Below, in pieces: positions 36,701 to 45,757 of a stretch of DNA of 64,000 bases. The stretch is from NCBI RefSeq assembly GCF_000817775.3, contig NZ_JTHE03000106.1, positions 62,565 through 126,564 on the forward strand, in the 5' to 3' direction. The position numbers were made by a program, and so were the translations under genes. This DNA comes from Lyngbya confervoides BDU141951 (GTDB lineage Bacteria; Cyanobacteriota; Cyanobacteriia; Thermosynechococcales; Thermosynechococcaceae). The notes beneath the pieces are model-generated. The model saw only the letters and a list, made by a program, of their open reading frames with translations. It was not told the DNA's origin and searched no databases. Each line of letters begins with the position of its first letter. Within the stretch, counting starts at the first letter, position 1.

Positions 36701-37050
36701 ACGATGCAGCGCTTCTGCGGCGCCGCTTGGAGGTGAGTTTGATGAACTATGGCTACCAGGTTCACACCTGCCGCGATGGCCTGGAAGCCTGGAACTGGCT
36801 GCAGGCAAACGGACAACCGGGGCTGATGATTACGGACATTGAGATGCCCCAGATGGACGGGTTTACCCTGGTCGATCACTGCCGGAAGGCGGCGATGGTC
36901 TTTCCCATTTTGGTGTCCTCCTCACGGCTTTCGGAGGAATGGAGCAAAGAGGCCCTGCGGGTGGGGGCCACGGCCTATCTCACCAAGGGATTTTCGACCA
37001 CAGAATTAATTGACCGAGTTTCAGCGTTAATGAATCCAGTGGCGTCTTGA
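33787..37050 (+). CDS. Hybrid CheA-type kinase (PixL/PilL-like)
   Basis: 1087 residues. N-terminal HPt domain with IHTIKGG (H62), a long acidic Pro/Ala/Glu-rich linker (about 250-470), a dimerisation region, HATPase with NAYDHGLD, DNGRGID and GRGVGMD, a CheW-like domain, and a C-terminal receiver with phospho-Asp D1017 (TDIEMPQMDG). It is the central kinase of the operon, phosphorylating the CheY- and PatA-like regulators. A single HPt is present, fewer than in Pseudomonas ChpA. Expression likely ends at the inverted repeat near 37.1 kb. Confidence 0.92.
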   Translation: MPDFIPAADVEINLAEEALQQELRSMFEVDTQTYLQSYLHLTQNLTPHRWREDIQEIYRSIHTIKGGAVTVGADAVLATTTQLEDLLSDLRYLQTAPELADGKLSRILAEAGEVVTSSLLLSNHEGQAALQTSLDRLQQLHDQVKQLYLEQVDEHQQLCQDFANQGFDLMVLDLEMAVEQLPEVGGVPGNLADIATQVLAGLAGVGKNLEMGSGWQQLLEPLYQLLLESDAPIWRSRCQTFLPLLKQCALAAGDLSEAAQEALSNANLVTTPPAESPLGADLEMFDLWEADLASTEAPAAPWDLDLPENVEAAQDSAAAALTDDPSGEFDWIVALAEEALTLTEEPGLSETSDPDEENLISLAEPALEESTLWKDGQLLEAALQQFEGSSLPLASPDQGVSDPQDPAMLEPETILADPATPGLTQQASGDTKPDEDLPEWVIEPAAPAMPAPAVAQTPERALAQPASASKLPQIPVPLERLDRSAQTLVDILLSARSAQGRYQSLYQQIANMVQLAEESAGYITQLRALQDDYALMRDLRQTSNQQGPKVETYRNGYTAINRLLENSLRLGELGAEAASIAQQTRQEFEHLDLNIKALQHSIEESRLVSFKSVAFRLRAVVRDLINRMGKPATLIIQGESQTLDAGTVQALEPALLHLIRNAYDHGLDSPQERVQAGKTDDPTLTLSLQRQGNHYLLSLTDNGRGIDRQKISAIAQKKGLPLTDTTSDAQLLAVLCQSGFSSQENVSAVSGRGVGMDVVLHQVRDLGGSLTLTTRLGQGTTFDLKVPVPHLLVPCLVAKAGERTFAIPMDNIQTMQLWDETCEMTPVTENTAAPWRRVSAGEPEPMLPLLQYWQAQYPPASMSAEKMDTLICLRIPNPASSSSSGALWLVIDDLIEELELLINPIPSPLAPPAGLMGTTVLPTGEVIAVIEAQQLATLLLSSAADQLTLAAEAQGSGAVPQASASNLILVVDDAALLRRRLEVSLMNYGYQVHTCRDGLEAWNWLQANGQPGLMITDIEMPQMDGFTLVDHCRKAAMVFPILVSSSRLSEEWSKEALRVGATAYLTKGFSTTELIDRVSALMNPVAS

Positions 37051-37084
37051 GTCAAAAATTCATTAAAGTCGGTCCATAATAAAG

Positions 37085-37110
37085 CCGACAAACCCAAAAG
37101 AGCTTGTCGG
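37085..37110. terminator. Convergent hairpin terminator
   Basis: CCGACAA (37085-37091) pairs with TTGTCGG (37104-37110). On the minus strand it is followed by CTTTATT, so it better fits termination of the GTPase operon, but it lies between convergent genes and may serve both. Confidence 0.6.
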
Positions 37111-37203
37111 TTGAAGTGTGTTCCCCATTGAATGCTCAGGGTTAACTGAGCTATCGATACTATCCCATGGCAAAGGTGAGAATCCTGTGAGCGTCGTTCC
37201 CCC

Positions 37204-38565
37204 TCAAAGGTGATCTCCGTCACAGGAGTCTGCAGGTGAAGCGACCGGATTTGGGGTGTTGGGGGAGGCCTCAGCCGGGGCGATCTGGCCCAGTTGGGCC
37301 AGCAGTTCACTGGCTCCCCAGGGCATCCAGGTACAGCCCTCGCGCAAATAATGCTGGGTGGCAGCCCCCACCCTTTGCGTACCATACAGGGCCGCCAGTC
37401 CCTGCACCATGGCGGTGCTGGCCCACAGCAAGGCCCCGCTCAGATTGGTCAGATCTCCGGCCACGGCATGGCCCAATCCCAACAGCAGACCCGAGCCTAA
37501 CTCGCATAAAAGCAGCCCAAATCCACTAAAAAAGAGGGTTCGCCACAGCGCTTCCACATTTTGCCGGGCCGTGGGCAGGTTGTAGAGTCTCACCAGCGAT
37601 CGCACGAGCAGCAGATCCAGCAGTAGGCTCAGGGGCACATCGATCCACGCCAGTGGGATCAGGGCCACCGCACCAGCCTTGAGGAGGGCAAACCGCAGTT
37701 GCAGATCCTGGGCAGCCGCTTCCTGCTGTTTAAGAATGGATTGCGCCATCGCCCGCTGGGCCACTTCCGCCTGCTGCAGCGTATTTTTCAGAAGACTTTG
37801 GACCCCCTCCTGCTGTAAAAAGTGAATTAGTCGCTGCCGTAATTCCTCCACCTGAGGCGGGGGGATTCGCCATTCCTCCGTAATTCGACCGTCGGGCCAC
37901 TCGTTGCGAACCTGTTGGGGGGCTGGGTTAGCAGCTGCGCACAGGATATCCGCAGGGCGGATCCAATGCTGGAGAGACACCGGCCTTAAGGCGTCCCAGA
38001 TCTGCAGCGGCGTCAACTGGGGATAGAGGTCCGATTTATTAGACACCAGCAGCAAGGGCTTCTCCGTGATCTGCAGCTGTGCCAGGGACGCTAACTCCGA
38101 GGCGTTGGGCTTTCCGGCAATCACAAACAGAAGGACATCGGCCGTTTGGGCAATCTCCATCGCCATCTGTGCCCGCGTGGCCCCCTCAATTTCTCCAAGG
38201 CCGGGAGTATCCACCAGTTCAATGTGCCATTCGGCCCAAGCGAACTCCTCTGGAAAGGGCTGCCAGCGCACTGACCGAGGCCATTGGGTGACACCGTTGA
38301 GCGCCCCAATCGGCAAGAGGGGCTCCCCCAGCAGGGCATTGAGCAGGGCAGACTTTCCCCGGCTGACATAGCCAAAGACGGCAACCTGTAAGAGGCCCTT
38401 TCCCACCTTATGGCGAAGGGTTTTCAGCTGTGCCACATGGGGCTGCAGATCCGGATTCAGCGCAACCTGTAGGCCATCTTCGTACTGCCCGAGACACTGC
38501 TGCAAACAATACAGGGTGCGATCGCGCAGGGGCGAGGCCACCCCAGGCAGAGGGGCCTCTGTCAT
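37204..38565 (-). CDS. Membrane-associated GTPase (Era/dynamin-like)
   Basis: 453 residues. GTPase motifs: G1 GYVSRGKSA, G3 VDTPGLGE, G4 VSNKSDLY. Residues about 290-400 hold two or three hydrophobic helices, placing it at a membrane. Its start overlaps the stop of the upstream GTPase by 4 bp, so the two are translated together and may act as a pair. Related cyanobacterial proteins are annotated as Era-like or DUF697-associated GTPases; the cellular role is unknown. Confidence 0.82.
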   Translation of the reverse strand: MTEAPLPGVASPLRDRTLYCLQQCLGQYEDGLQVALNPDLQPHVAQLKTLRHKVGKGLLQVAVFGYVSRGKSALLNALLGEPLLPIGALNGVTQWPRSVRWQPFPEEFAWAEWHIELVDTPGLGEIEGATRAQMAMEIAQTADVLLFVIAGKPNASELASLAQLQITEKPLLLVSNKSDLYPQLTPLQIWDALRPVSLQHWIRPADILCAAANPAPQQVRNEWPDGRITEEWRIPPPQVEELRQRLIHFLQQEGVQSLLKNTLQQAEVAQRAMAQSILKQQEAAAQDLQLRFALLKAGAVALIPLAWIDVPLSLLLDLLLVRSLVRLYNLPTARQNVEALWRTLFFSGFGLLLCELGSGLLLGLGHAVAGDLTNLSGALLWASTAMVQGLAALYGTQRVGAATQHYLREGCTWMPWGASELLAQLGQIAPAEASPNTPNPVASPADSCDGDHL

Positions 38566-40037
38566 ACCGCTGCAGGTTGGATCTTACGGAGACCCTGGGT
38601 TACCAGTCCCTTTAAAAAATCACCCCGCTGATGTTGGGCAAAAATTCGCTCAACAATCTGGCTGATCTGGGAAAGGCAGAAGCGACCCGAGGGTCCCTGT
38701 TCCCCCTGCAGACTCATCGCTTCAAAATGCTCAATCAAGCTCAGTCCAGCAATCTGCGTCAGGTAGGCAATACTGAGGCCCTGAATAAAGCCCCCCGCCA
38801 CGTAGGTAGCCGCGTGACTTTTGAGGACGGCCCCCAGCAGTTGACTCGATAGCTCAATTAGGCCCAGCTTGAGCAGCGTTTGGGCCAAAATGGCAGCAAT
38901 ATTTTGAGCTTCGTCGAGGCTAAATTGATGCCCGTACAGCGCACCTAAATCGGTCACCAGCTTCCCCGTAATCGCCGCGGCGGCAATCATATCCGTGGAG
39001 GGCAGCGGGCTGGCAAAGGCCGCTGAGGCGGAAATCCACTGATACTTTTCCAGAAGGGGCAGGGCGCGCTGACGCCGCAGCGAGTTCAAGCATCGCTGGA
39101 TCTCCTGCTGAAGCTGCTGGGCCGATCCGTAGATCTGTTGCCAGATGATCTGCTGACGCGACTCGGCTTGAAACTGTTCGGCGAACGCCTCCCAGAGGGG
39201 CTGGAGTTGGGGGCAAGGCTGCTCAGAGACTTCCTGGACCTGGCCCTCCGCACCATGGCGTCGCACCAAAATTGGATGAGGCTGAACGGCCACGGTCATG
39301 ACATGGGCTGCAGCCACGCTGCCCTGGAGGTTCTGCCGTAACTGTTGTAACAGAGCCTCTTGCTGCGGGGGCAGAAATTGATCGCCCTTGTTCAACAGCA
39401 GCAGCAGGGGTTTGCGGTGCGATCGCAGGGCCTGAATCCGACGTTGCTCAGCTTCAGTGAGATCTCCCTGGGTCATGAACAGGATGAGATCCGCCTGGGC
39501 CAGATCCACTGGCAGCGGGGCTTCAGAACAGTCACCCGTTCCGCCCTCGCTGAGGACATAGGCTTGAGACTGCTGGGGGAGCCAATGGGTTTGCAAATGG
39601 CGCACCAGGGTTGTTTTGCCCACGCCCTGTTCTCCCACTACGACAATCCGCACCACCGTGCGATCGCACTCTGCCTTGAGCTGCGCCACTGCTGCCCGAA
39701 AGGGCTGGGTCAGGGCGAGGGGACTCCCAGCCTCAGCTTCCAGGGTGGCAAGCGAGGATTCCAGGGCCATCCATTGGTGGCTAAGATGGTCCTGGGTCAG
39801 CACATCGGGGCGCTGCGCCAGCGGAAGGGGCCGAGGCCGAAACCGATTCCAGATTAAAAAGGCTCCCAGGCCCAAAACAGAAAGCTCAGTCACCAGGGAT
39901 CCGCCAGGTCCATGGGGAAACAGCAGGAGGCCAGCTAAAGCAGTGCCGCCTAATCCCCAAAATTTCATAGATTTAGCTGAAAATAGGTTCAGCGAGTCTG
40001 TGTTCAGGGAAACCGCCTCCTGTTGTGGCATCGTCAT
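38562..40037 (-). CDS. GTPase with DUF697 membrane domain
   Basis: About 491 residues from ATG 40037, which has GGAAAG upstream; an in-frame TTG at 40055 is less likely. Two N-terminal hydrophobic stretches, GTPase G1 VVVGEQGVGKTT, G4 LLNKGDQF, then a C-terminal DUF697 (YcjF-like) domain with hydrophobic helices (ITGKLVTDLGALYG). Membrane-bound switch of unknown role. First gene of a two-gene operon with the GTPase at 37204-38565. Confidence 0.85.
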   Translation of the reverse strand: MTMPQQEAVSLNTDSLNLFSAKSMKFWGLGGTALAGLLLFPHGPGGSLVTELSVLGLGAFLIWNRFRPRPLPLAQRPDVLTQDHLSHQWMALESSLATLEAEAGSPLALTQPFRAAVAQLKAECDRTVVRIVVVGEQGVGKTTLVRHLQTHWLPQQSQAYVLSEGGTGDCSEAPLPVDLAQADLILFMTQGDLTEAEQRRIQALRSHRKPLLLLLNKGDQFLPPQQEALLQQLRQNLQGSVAAAHVMTVAVQPHPILVRRHGAEGQVQEVSEQPCPQLQPLWEAFAEQFQAESRQQIIWQQIYGSAQQLQQEIQRCLNSLRRQRALPLLEKYQWISASAAFASPLPSTDMIAAAAITGKLVTDLGALYGHQFSLDEAQNIAAILAQTLLKLGLIELSSQLLGAVLKSHAATYVAGGFIQGLSIAYLTQIAGLSLIEHFEAMSLQGEQGPSGRFCLSQISQIVERIFAQHQRGDFLKGLVTQGLRKIQPAAV

Positions 40038-40116
40038 AGCTTTCCGTAAATACAACCGTAAATCTAGCTTACCAAGCTTAGGGAATCCCCCCGGTTCACA
40101 ACCAGGGTCTGCCCCA

Positions 40117-40143
40117 AGTCAAGCTTTCTTGAGAAGATTGACT
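40117..40143. promoter_or_regulatory. Inverted repeat in a divergent promoter region
   Basis: AGTCAAGCTTTCT and AGAAGATTGACT form a nearly complete palindrome with a TG centre. It lies between the divergent GTPase operon and the small charged gene at 40243, a position that suits an operator. No known regulator site is recognised. Confidence 0.4.
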
Positions 40144-40242
40144 TCTGTATCGTTTATCACATTTTTACGGGGTTTCATGTCAATCTTAAATTGGCAACGG
40201 TATAGTTTGATCCAGTAGTCTCAAAAGTTCCAAGAGTCAACG

Positions 40243-40470
40243 ATGAATGTTAAGAAACAAGCGCGGGAGCGGTTGACCCAAGACCGAAAACAGGAAGAAC
40301 ATCTCCATGAGAATATGGTCAGTCGGGCACAATCGGAACCCCACGAGATAGAGGAGGAAACCCTGGCGGAACAGGCGCGCGAAATCCTGGCGGAGAAGCG
40401 TCTCCATGAAAAGCAACTAGAGCAATCCATGCTCGAACGCGCAGCCGAAGAAGTCCGCCCCAAGGATTAG
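40243..40470 (+). CDS. Small highly charged helical protein
   Basis: 75 residues, over a third Glu/Lys/Arg, almost certainly all helical (REILAEKRLHEKQLEQ). No membrane segment or signal. Its length and composition resemble small cyanobacterial hypothetical proteins. The A/T-rich 180 bp upstream is suitable for a promoter. Function unknown. Confidence 0.65.
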   Translation: MNVKKQARERLTQDRKQEEHLHENMVSRAQSEPHEIEEETLAEQAREILAEKRLHEKQLEQSMLERAAEEVRPKD

Positions 40471-40578
40471 CCTTTAAAATAAAAACTCGCCTAAGCAGTC
40501 AGGGGGATGTAGGGGGGGTGACCTCCTAGGGGTTTAACTTAGAGCGTGAATCTTGAGGCATCGTGCAGGATTTGATTC

Positions 40579-41184
40579 ATGAATGCAATTCCGTCATCGG
40601 ACAAGGTATCCATTACGGCTACGGAGTTAATAGATCGCTACCGGGCAGGAGAACGAGATTTTCGGGGCATTTGCCTCTTATCTGGCTCCGACTTGAGCGG
40701 TGTTTGCTTGAGTGGCATTGACTTAAGCCGTTCCGAACTCCAAGGGGTTAACTTTTCCCAGGCTTCCCTTCGCGGCGCAAATCTCAGTGAAGTGAATCTG
40801 AGCGAAGCAAATTTGAGCGAGACAAACCTGGCAGGTGCATCGATCAGTGGATCCACCTTGAGTCGCACCATTTTGACCGGGGCGCATTTAGGGGAAGCCG
40901 ATCTCAGCGGGTCCCTACTGCTTGAAGCGGAGATGAGCAATACCCTGCTGCACCTCACCTGTCTATCGGAGGCGGATATGCGCGGTGCCAATTTGACGGG
41001 CGCTAAAATGTGTGGGGCACGACTTTGGAAGGCCAACTTGCACCAAGCCATTCTCAATGGCGCAGATTTATGCGACGCCAATCTCTGTGAAGCCAATCTG
41101 AATCGGGCCAGTATGGAGATGACCGAAACCAGCGAGACCACTTTAACCGGAGCGGTGATGCCCGATGGGTCGGTTCACCCTTAA
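40579..41184 (+). CDS. Pentapeptide-repeat protein
   Basis: 201 residues. From about residue 38 the protein is almost entirely A(D/N)LxX pentapeptides (DLSGVCLSG, ANLSEVNLSEANLSE), forming a right-handed quadrilateral beta-helix of about five to six coils. No signal peptide, so cytosolic. Such proteins are abundant in cyanobacteria and mostly of unknown role. It ends 50 bp before the N-ATPase operon and may be co-transcribed. Confidence 0.88.
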   Translation: MNAIPSSDKVSITATELIDRYRAGERDFRGICLLSGSDLSGVCLSGIDLSRSELQGVNFSQASLRGANLSEVNLSEANLSETNLAGASISGSTLSRTILTGAHLGEADLSGSLLLEAEMSNTLLHLTCLSEADMRGANLTGAKMCGARLWKANLHQAILNGADLCDANLCEANLNRASMEMTETSETTLTGAVMPDGSVHP

Positions 41185-41234
41185 AATGGGGTCTCCTCAA
41201 GGGGGTCTCCTTTAAAGCGGGTTTACTTTTTTAA

Positions 41235-42656
<1,422 letters not shown>

Positions 42657-42711
42657 ACCCTTCTTTCCCCTGAACCTTCTCGGATAACGTCCTTTGGGTC
42701 TTTCCTTTGCC

Positions 42712-43095
42712 ATGCAGCTTACGGTTTGCTTACCCCAAAAGATTCTCATCCAGACTGGGGTGGTCAAGGTCACCGCAGAATCTGCCCACGGTTTATTTTG
42801 TTTACTGCCCCGTCATATTGACTGCCTGACGGTTTTAGTCCCCGGCCTGTTAACCTACCTGACGCCAGAGGGATCGGAGAAGTTTTTGGCCATTGACGAG
42901 GGGATTTTGGTGAAGTGCGGAGAGCAGGTGCGAGTCTCTACCCGCCACGGCATTCAAGGTCAGGATCTGCTGGATCTACAGCGACAGGTTCGTCAACATT
43001 TCCAAACTTTAGATGAACAAGAACGACGAACTCGCGCGGCCCTGGCAAAATTAGAGGCAGGTCTGGTGCGACACTTTATCACCGATCTGTCCTAG
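42712..43095 (+). CDS. atpC: N-type ATPase epsilon subunit
   Basis: About 127 residues from ATG 42712; an in-frame TTG at 42694 would add six residues but has no better ribosome site. The N-terminal beta-sandwich is typical (FCLLPRHIDCLTVLVPG) and a short helical C-terminus follows. It couples rotation to catalysis. Second gene of the operon. Confidence 0.92.
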   Translation: MQLTVCLPQKILIQTGVVKVTAESAHGLFCLLPRHIDCLTVLVPGLLTYLTPEGSEKFLAIDEGILVKCGEQVRVSTRHGIQGQDLLDLQRQVRQHFQTLDEQERRTRAALAKLEAGLVRHFITDLS

Positions 43096-43158
43096 CAGGC
43101 TGTCTCAGGAGTCGGCTACTAGGCTGTCTCACCGTGAGCTCGTGAACGGAGCGCTGCC

Positions 43159-43461
43159 ATGTCTCAATTCCCCTCTCGTCCCCCCGACGAAGATTCCTTT
43201 CAGCAAACGGTGACCCACAAGGCCGATCGTAAGCACCGGGCGCGCCAGGGCAGAAAGCGAGTCTGGTTTGGGTTGGGCCTGTTTGGGTTGGTGGGCTGGT
43301 CTGTGACGATTCCGACCCTCTTGGGCCTTGCCCTGGGCCGTTGGCTAGATCATCATTTACCCAGTCGCTATTCCTGGACGCTGATGCTGCTGGTGCTTGG
43401 GATTGGGTTAGGCTGCTGGAACGCCTGGTACTGGATTCAGAAGGAAAGCCGCCACGAGTGA
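43159..43461 (+). CDS. atpQ: N-ATPase AtpQ subunit
   Basis: 100 residues, charged N-terminus then two membrane helices (about 40-65 and 72-94), the AtpQ/AtpI-like layout (ATPase_gene1 family). AtpQ and AtpR are specific to N-ATPase operons and are thought to help c-ring assembly or ion uptake. Position after atpC confirms the call. Confidence 0.9.
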   Translation: MSQFPSRPPDEDSFQQTVTHKADRKHRARQGRKRVWFGLGLFGLVGWSVTIPTLLGLALGRWLDHHLPSRYSWTLMLLVLGIGLGCWNAWYWIQKESRHE

Positions 43462-43480
43462 GGCGGAATGAGACTGCACT

Positions 43481-43783
43481 ATGATTCATCTGCCCATTCC
43501 GCTGATACTCACCCTCGTTTGGGGCGGACTGTTGGGACTACTGTACTTTGGGGGTCTTTGGTGGACGGTACGAGAGATTCATCGGGCCAAACGTCCCTTC
43601 CTGCGGGTCGCCGTGAGTTATCTGCTGCGTTTGGGAGCCGTCCTTGGTGGGTTTCACCTGATTTTACAGCGGGCAGAGTCGCCCCAGATTCTGCCCCTGT
43701 TGCTCCTCAGCTTTGTCGGGTTTCTAGGCAGTCGTACCCTGCTGATTCAAGCCCTTCGTCCTCGGGATCGCCCAAAAACTTGA
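43481..43783 (+). CDS. atpR: N-ATPase AtpR subunit
   Basis: 100 residues, three membrane helices, with conserved Arg residues in helical parts (SYLLRLGAVLGGFHL). AtpR is found only in N-ATPase operons and has been proposed to interact with the c-ring Glu. Its stop codon lies inside the first unit of a 15-bp tandem repeat. Confidence 0.9.
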   Translation: MIHLPIPLILTLVWGGLLGLLYFGGLWWTVREIHRAKRPFLRVAVSYLLRLGAVLGGFHLILQRAESPQILPLLLLSFVGFLGSRTLLIQALRPRDRPKT

Positions 43784-43849
43784 CTCCTTAAAACTTGACT
43801 CCTTAAAACTTGACTCCTTGAAACTTGACCCCTTGAAACTTGACAAGTT
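43775..43849 (+). repeat. Five-copy 15-bp tandem repeat in the atpR-atpB spacer
   Basis: AAAACTTGACTCCTT at 43775-43789, 43790-43804 and 43805-43819, then GAAACTTGACCCCTT (43820-43834) and GAAACTTGACAAGTT (43835-43849). The first copy contains the atpR TGA stop (43781-43783). TTGAC in each unit resembles a -35 element, but a matching -10 is not obvious. Confidence 0.92.
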
Positions 43850-43953
43850 GTTGAGTTCTCTTTAGCCCCTTAGAGACCTGTGGGAGAATAGCCTTCAACT
43901 TTGGAGACGATATTTCCCTCCCAGGTTATTCAGGCGATCGCCGCGTCAGCACC

Positions 43954-44658
43954 ATGAATGTGACCCCGGATCAAATCATCCTCTGGCAATGGAGAGCCTT
44001 GCGGCTGAATGCCACCCTTCTATTTACCTGGATGGTAATGGCCCTACTGGTCTTCGGAGCAATCTTGATCACGCGCAATCTGAGCGGATCTCCCCGCATC
44101 CGGCGAGGACAGAATCTCCTAGAGGTTCTAGTTTTAGGGATCTGTGAGCAAATTCGCGACGTTAGTAACCAGAACCCCGAGCCCTACCTCCCCTTTGTGG
44201 GCACGCTGTTTATTTTTATCGCAACTTCTAATCTGTTAAGCGTGATTCCGGGATATCAGCCCCCCACCGGATCGTTGTCCACAACCACCGCCCTAGCCCT
44301 CTGCGTGTTTTTTGCCGTTCCCCTCTATGGGATTCGTCACCAGGGTCTGAAAGGCTATTTAATGCAATACCTGCAGCCGACCCCCCTCCTGTTACCCTTT
44401 AATATCGTGGGGGAAATTTCACGCATTATTGCCCTGGCAGTGCGCCTGTTTGGAAATGTCATGAGTGGCACCATGATTGTGGGCATTTTGCTATCAGTGA
44501 TGCCGCTATTCCTGCCGGTGGTGATGCAGATGATGGGACTCTTAACGGGGTTAATTCAGGCCTATATCTTTGCAATTTTGGCGATGGTTTTCATTGCTGC
44601 GGTCACTCAAGTTCAACAGTCCAACCCCCAAGGCGATCAGGAAAAATGGCATGGATAA
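43954..44658 (+). CDS. atpB: N-type ATPase subunit a
   Basis: 234 residues, five to six membrane helices. The essential stator Arg is in the AVRLFGNVMSGTM segment, as in all a-subunits. It is the membrane ion channel half of the stator. Overlaps atpE by 8 bp. Confidence 0.94.
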   Translation: MNVTPDQIILWQWRALRLNATLLFTWMVMALLVFGAILITRNLSGSPRIRRGQNLLEVLVLGICEQIRDVSNQNPEPYLPFVGTLFIFIATSNLLSVIPGYQPPTGSLSTTTALALCVFFAVPLYGIRHQGLKGYLMQYLQPTPLLLPFNIVGEISRIIALAVRLFGNVMSGTMIVGILLSVMPLFLPVVMQMMGLLTGLIQAYIFAILAMVFIAAVTQVQQSNPQGDQEKWHG

Positions 44659-44932
44659 CATCGCACTGATTGGCATGGCCTCCATTGTGGTGGGAGGCTT
44701 AACGACGGCCATTGGCTCCATTGGCCCGGCGCTAGGGGAAGGCCGAGCCCTATCCCAGGCCTTAAGCGCCCTGGCCCAGCAGCCGGATGAGGCCAATACG
44801 ATTACTCGCGTTTTGTTTGTCGGCATGGCTCTGGTGGAATCTACGGCCATTTACTGCTTTGTGATTACGCTGATTTTGCTATTTGCCAATCCCTTCTGGA
44901 ACTATGTGGTTGAGCAGGGGGCAGGGGGCTAG
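44651..44932 (+). CDS. atpE: N-type ATPase subunit c
   Basis: 93 residues, two membrane helices. Helix 1 has GPALGEGRA (E30) and helix 2 has VESTAIY (E63, S64, T65, Y68). E63-S-T-x-I-Y is shared with Na+-binding c-rings (AESTGIY in Ilyobacter), but the Gln of those rings (GPGVGQG) is Glu here, giving two carboxylates per site, as in other N-ATPases. Na+ or H+ coupling cannot be settled by sequence. Confidence 0.95.
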   Translation: MDNIALIGMASIVVGGLTTAIGSIGPALGEGRALSQALSALAQQPDEANTITRVLFVGMALVESTAIYCFVITLILLFANPFWNYVVEQGAGG

Positions 44933-44935
44933 CGG

Positions 44936-45757
44936 GTGTTAATTGATCCCATCACGACCTTTGCTCAAATTGTCAATTTTGTTGTTTTAGTGGCCCTGCT
45001 GAAGCGATTTCTCTATGCTCCGATTCTGCAGGCCATGCAAAAACGCGAGCAGGCTATTCATGGACAATTGCAAGCGGCGGCGCAAGATCAGGCCATCGCC
45101 CAGGCAGAGGCCAGCCGTTACCGTCAGCTTCAGCAGGAATTTGCTGACCAGCAGGCCAGTCTGGAGCACCATGCCCAACTCGAAGCCGAGGCCTATCGAC
45201 AATCCCTCCTGCGGGAGGCCCGTCAGGAGGTTGAGGTGCGCAAAGGGAGATGGGTCTCAGCCCTCCAGCGGGAGCAGCGCAGCGTCCTCAAGTCCCTGCG
45301 TCAGCAACTGGGGCTGCAGGTGATGCACACGGTGCGCCAGATTCTCCAGGATCTGGCCCAAGCCCATTTAGAAGCGCAAATGGTCAACGTTTTTACCGAA
45401 CGACTCAGGCAGCTTCCCTCGGAGGAACGTGACCGGCTCCAGCGGGTCCTGGATCAGCCCCATCCCCCCGTGGTTTACTCCACCTTTGCGATCGCCCCCG
45501 ACCAACAGGCTCAGATTGCGGAGGCCCTATTCTCCCAGGTTCCGGCGTTGCAGGAGGTCCAGACTTCCCTGCAATTCAAGCAGCAGTCCCAATGCCTCTG
45601 CGGGCTAGAGCTGGTGCTTCCCGGCTATAAATTAGCCTGGACGGTGGATGCTTACCTGGACCACCTTGAAGAAACCATCGCCCAGCTTCTCGATCAGCAA
45701 GATCTCTCCCTCCCCTTAACAGATGCATCGGCCTCAACCCATGAGTGGTCTTCCTAG
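44936..45757 (+). CDS. atpF: N-type ATPase subunit b (long form)
   Basis: 273 residues from GTG 44936, four bases after atpE. One N-terminal membrane helix, then a long Gln/Glu/Ala coiled coil, then a C-terminal globular region (from about residue 170). Normal b is about 160 residues; the operon has no delta gene, so the C-terminal region probably replaces delta. That is the usual N-ATPase arrangement and is inferred here. Confidence 0.92.
   Translation: MLIDPITTFAQIVNFVVLVALLKRFLYAPILQAMQKREQAIHGQLQAAAQDQAIAQAEASRYRQLQQEFADQQASLEHHAQLEAEAYRQSLLREARQEVEVRKGRWVSALQREQRSVLKSLRQQLGLQVMHTVRQILQDLAQAHLEAQMVNVFTERLRQLPSEERDRLQRVLDQPHPPVVYSTFAIAPDQQAQIAEALFSQVPALQEVQTSLQFKQQSQCLCGLELVLPGYKLAWTVDAYLDHLEETIAQLLDQQDLSLPLTDASASTHEWSS

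Noticed and set aside
43775-43849. CRISPR-like array
   Set aside because: The 15-bp units are directly adjacent with no spacers, and no cas genes are near.
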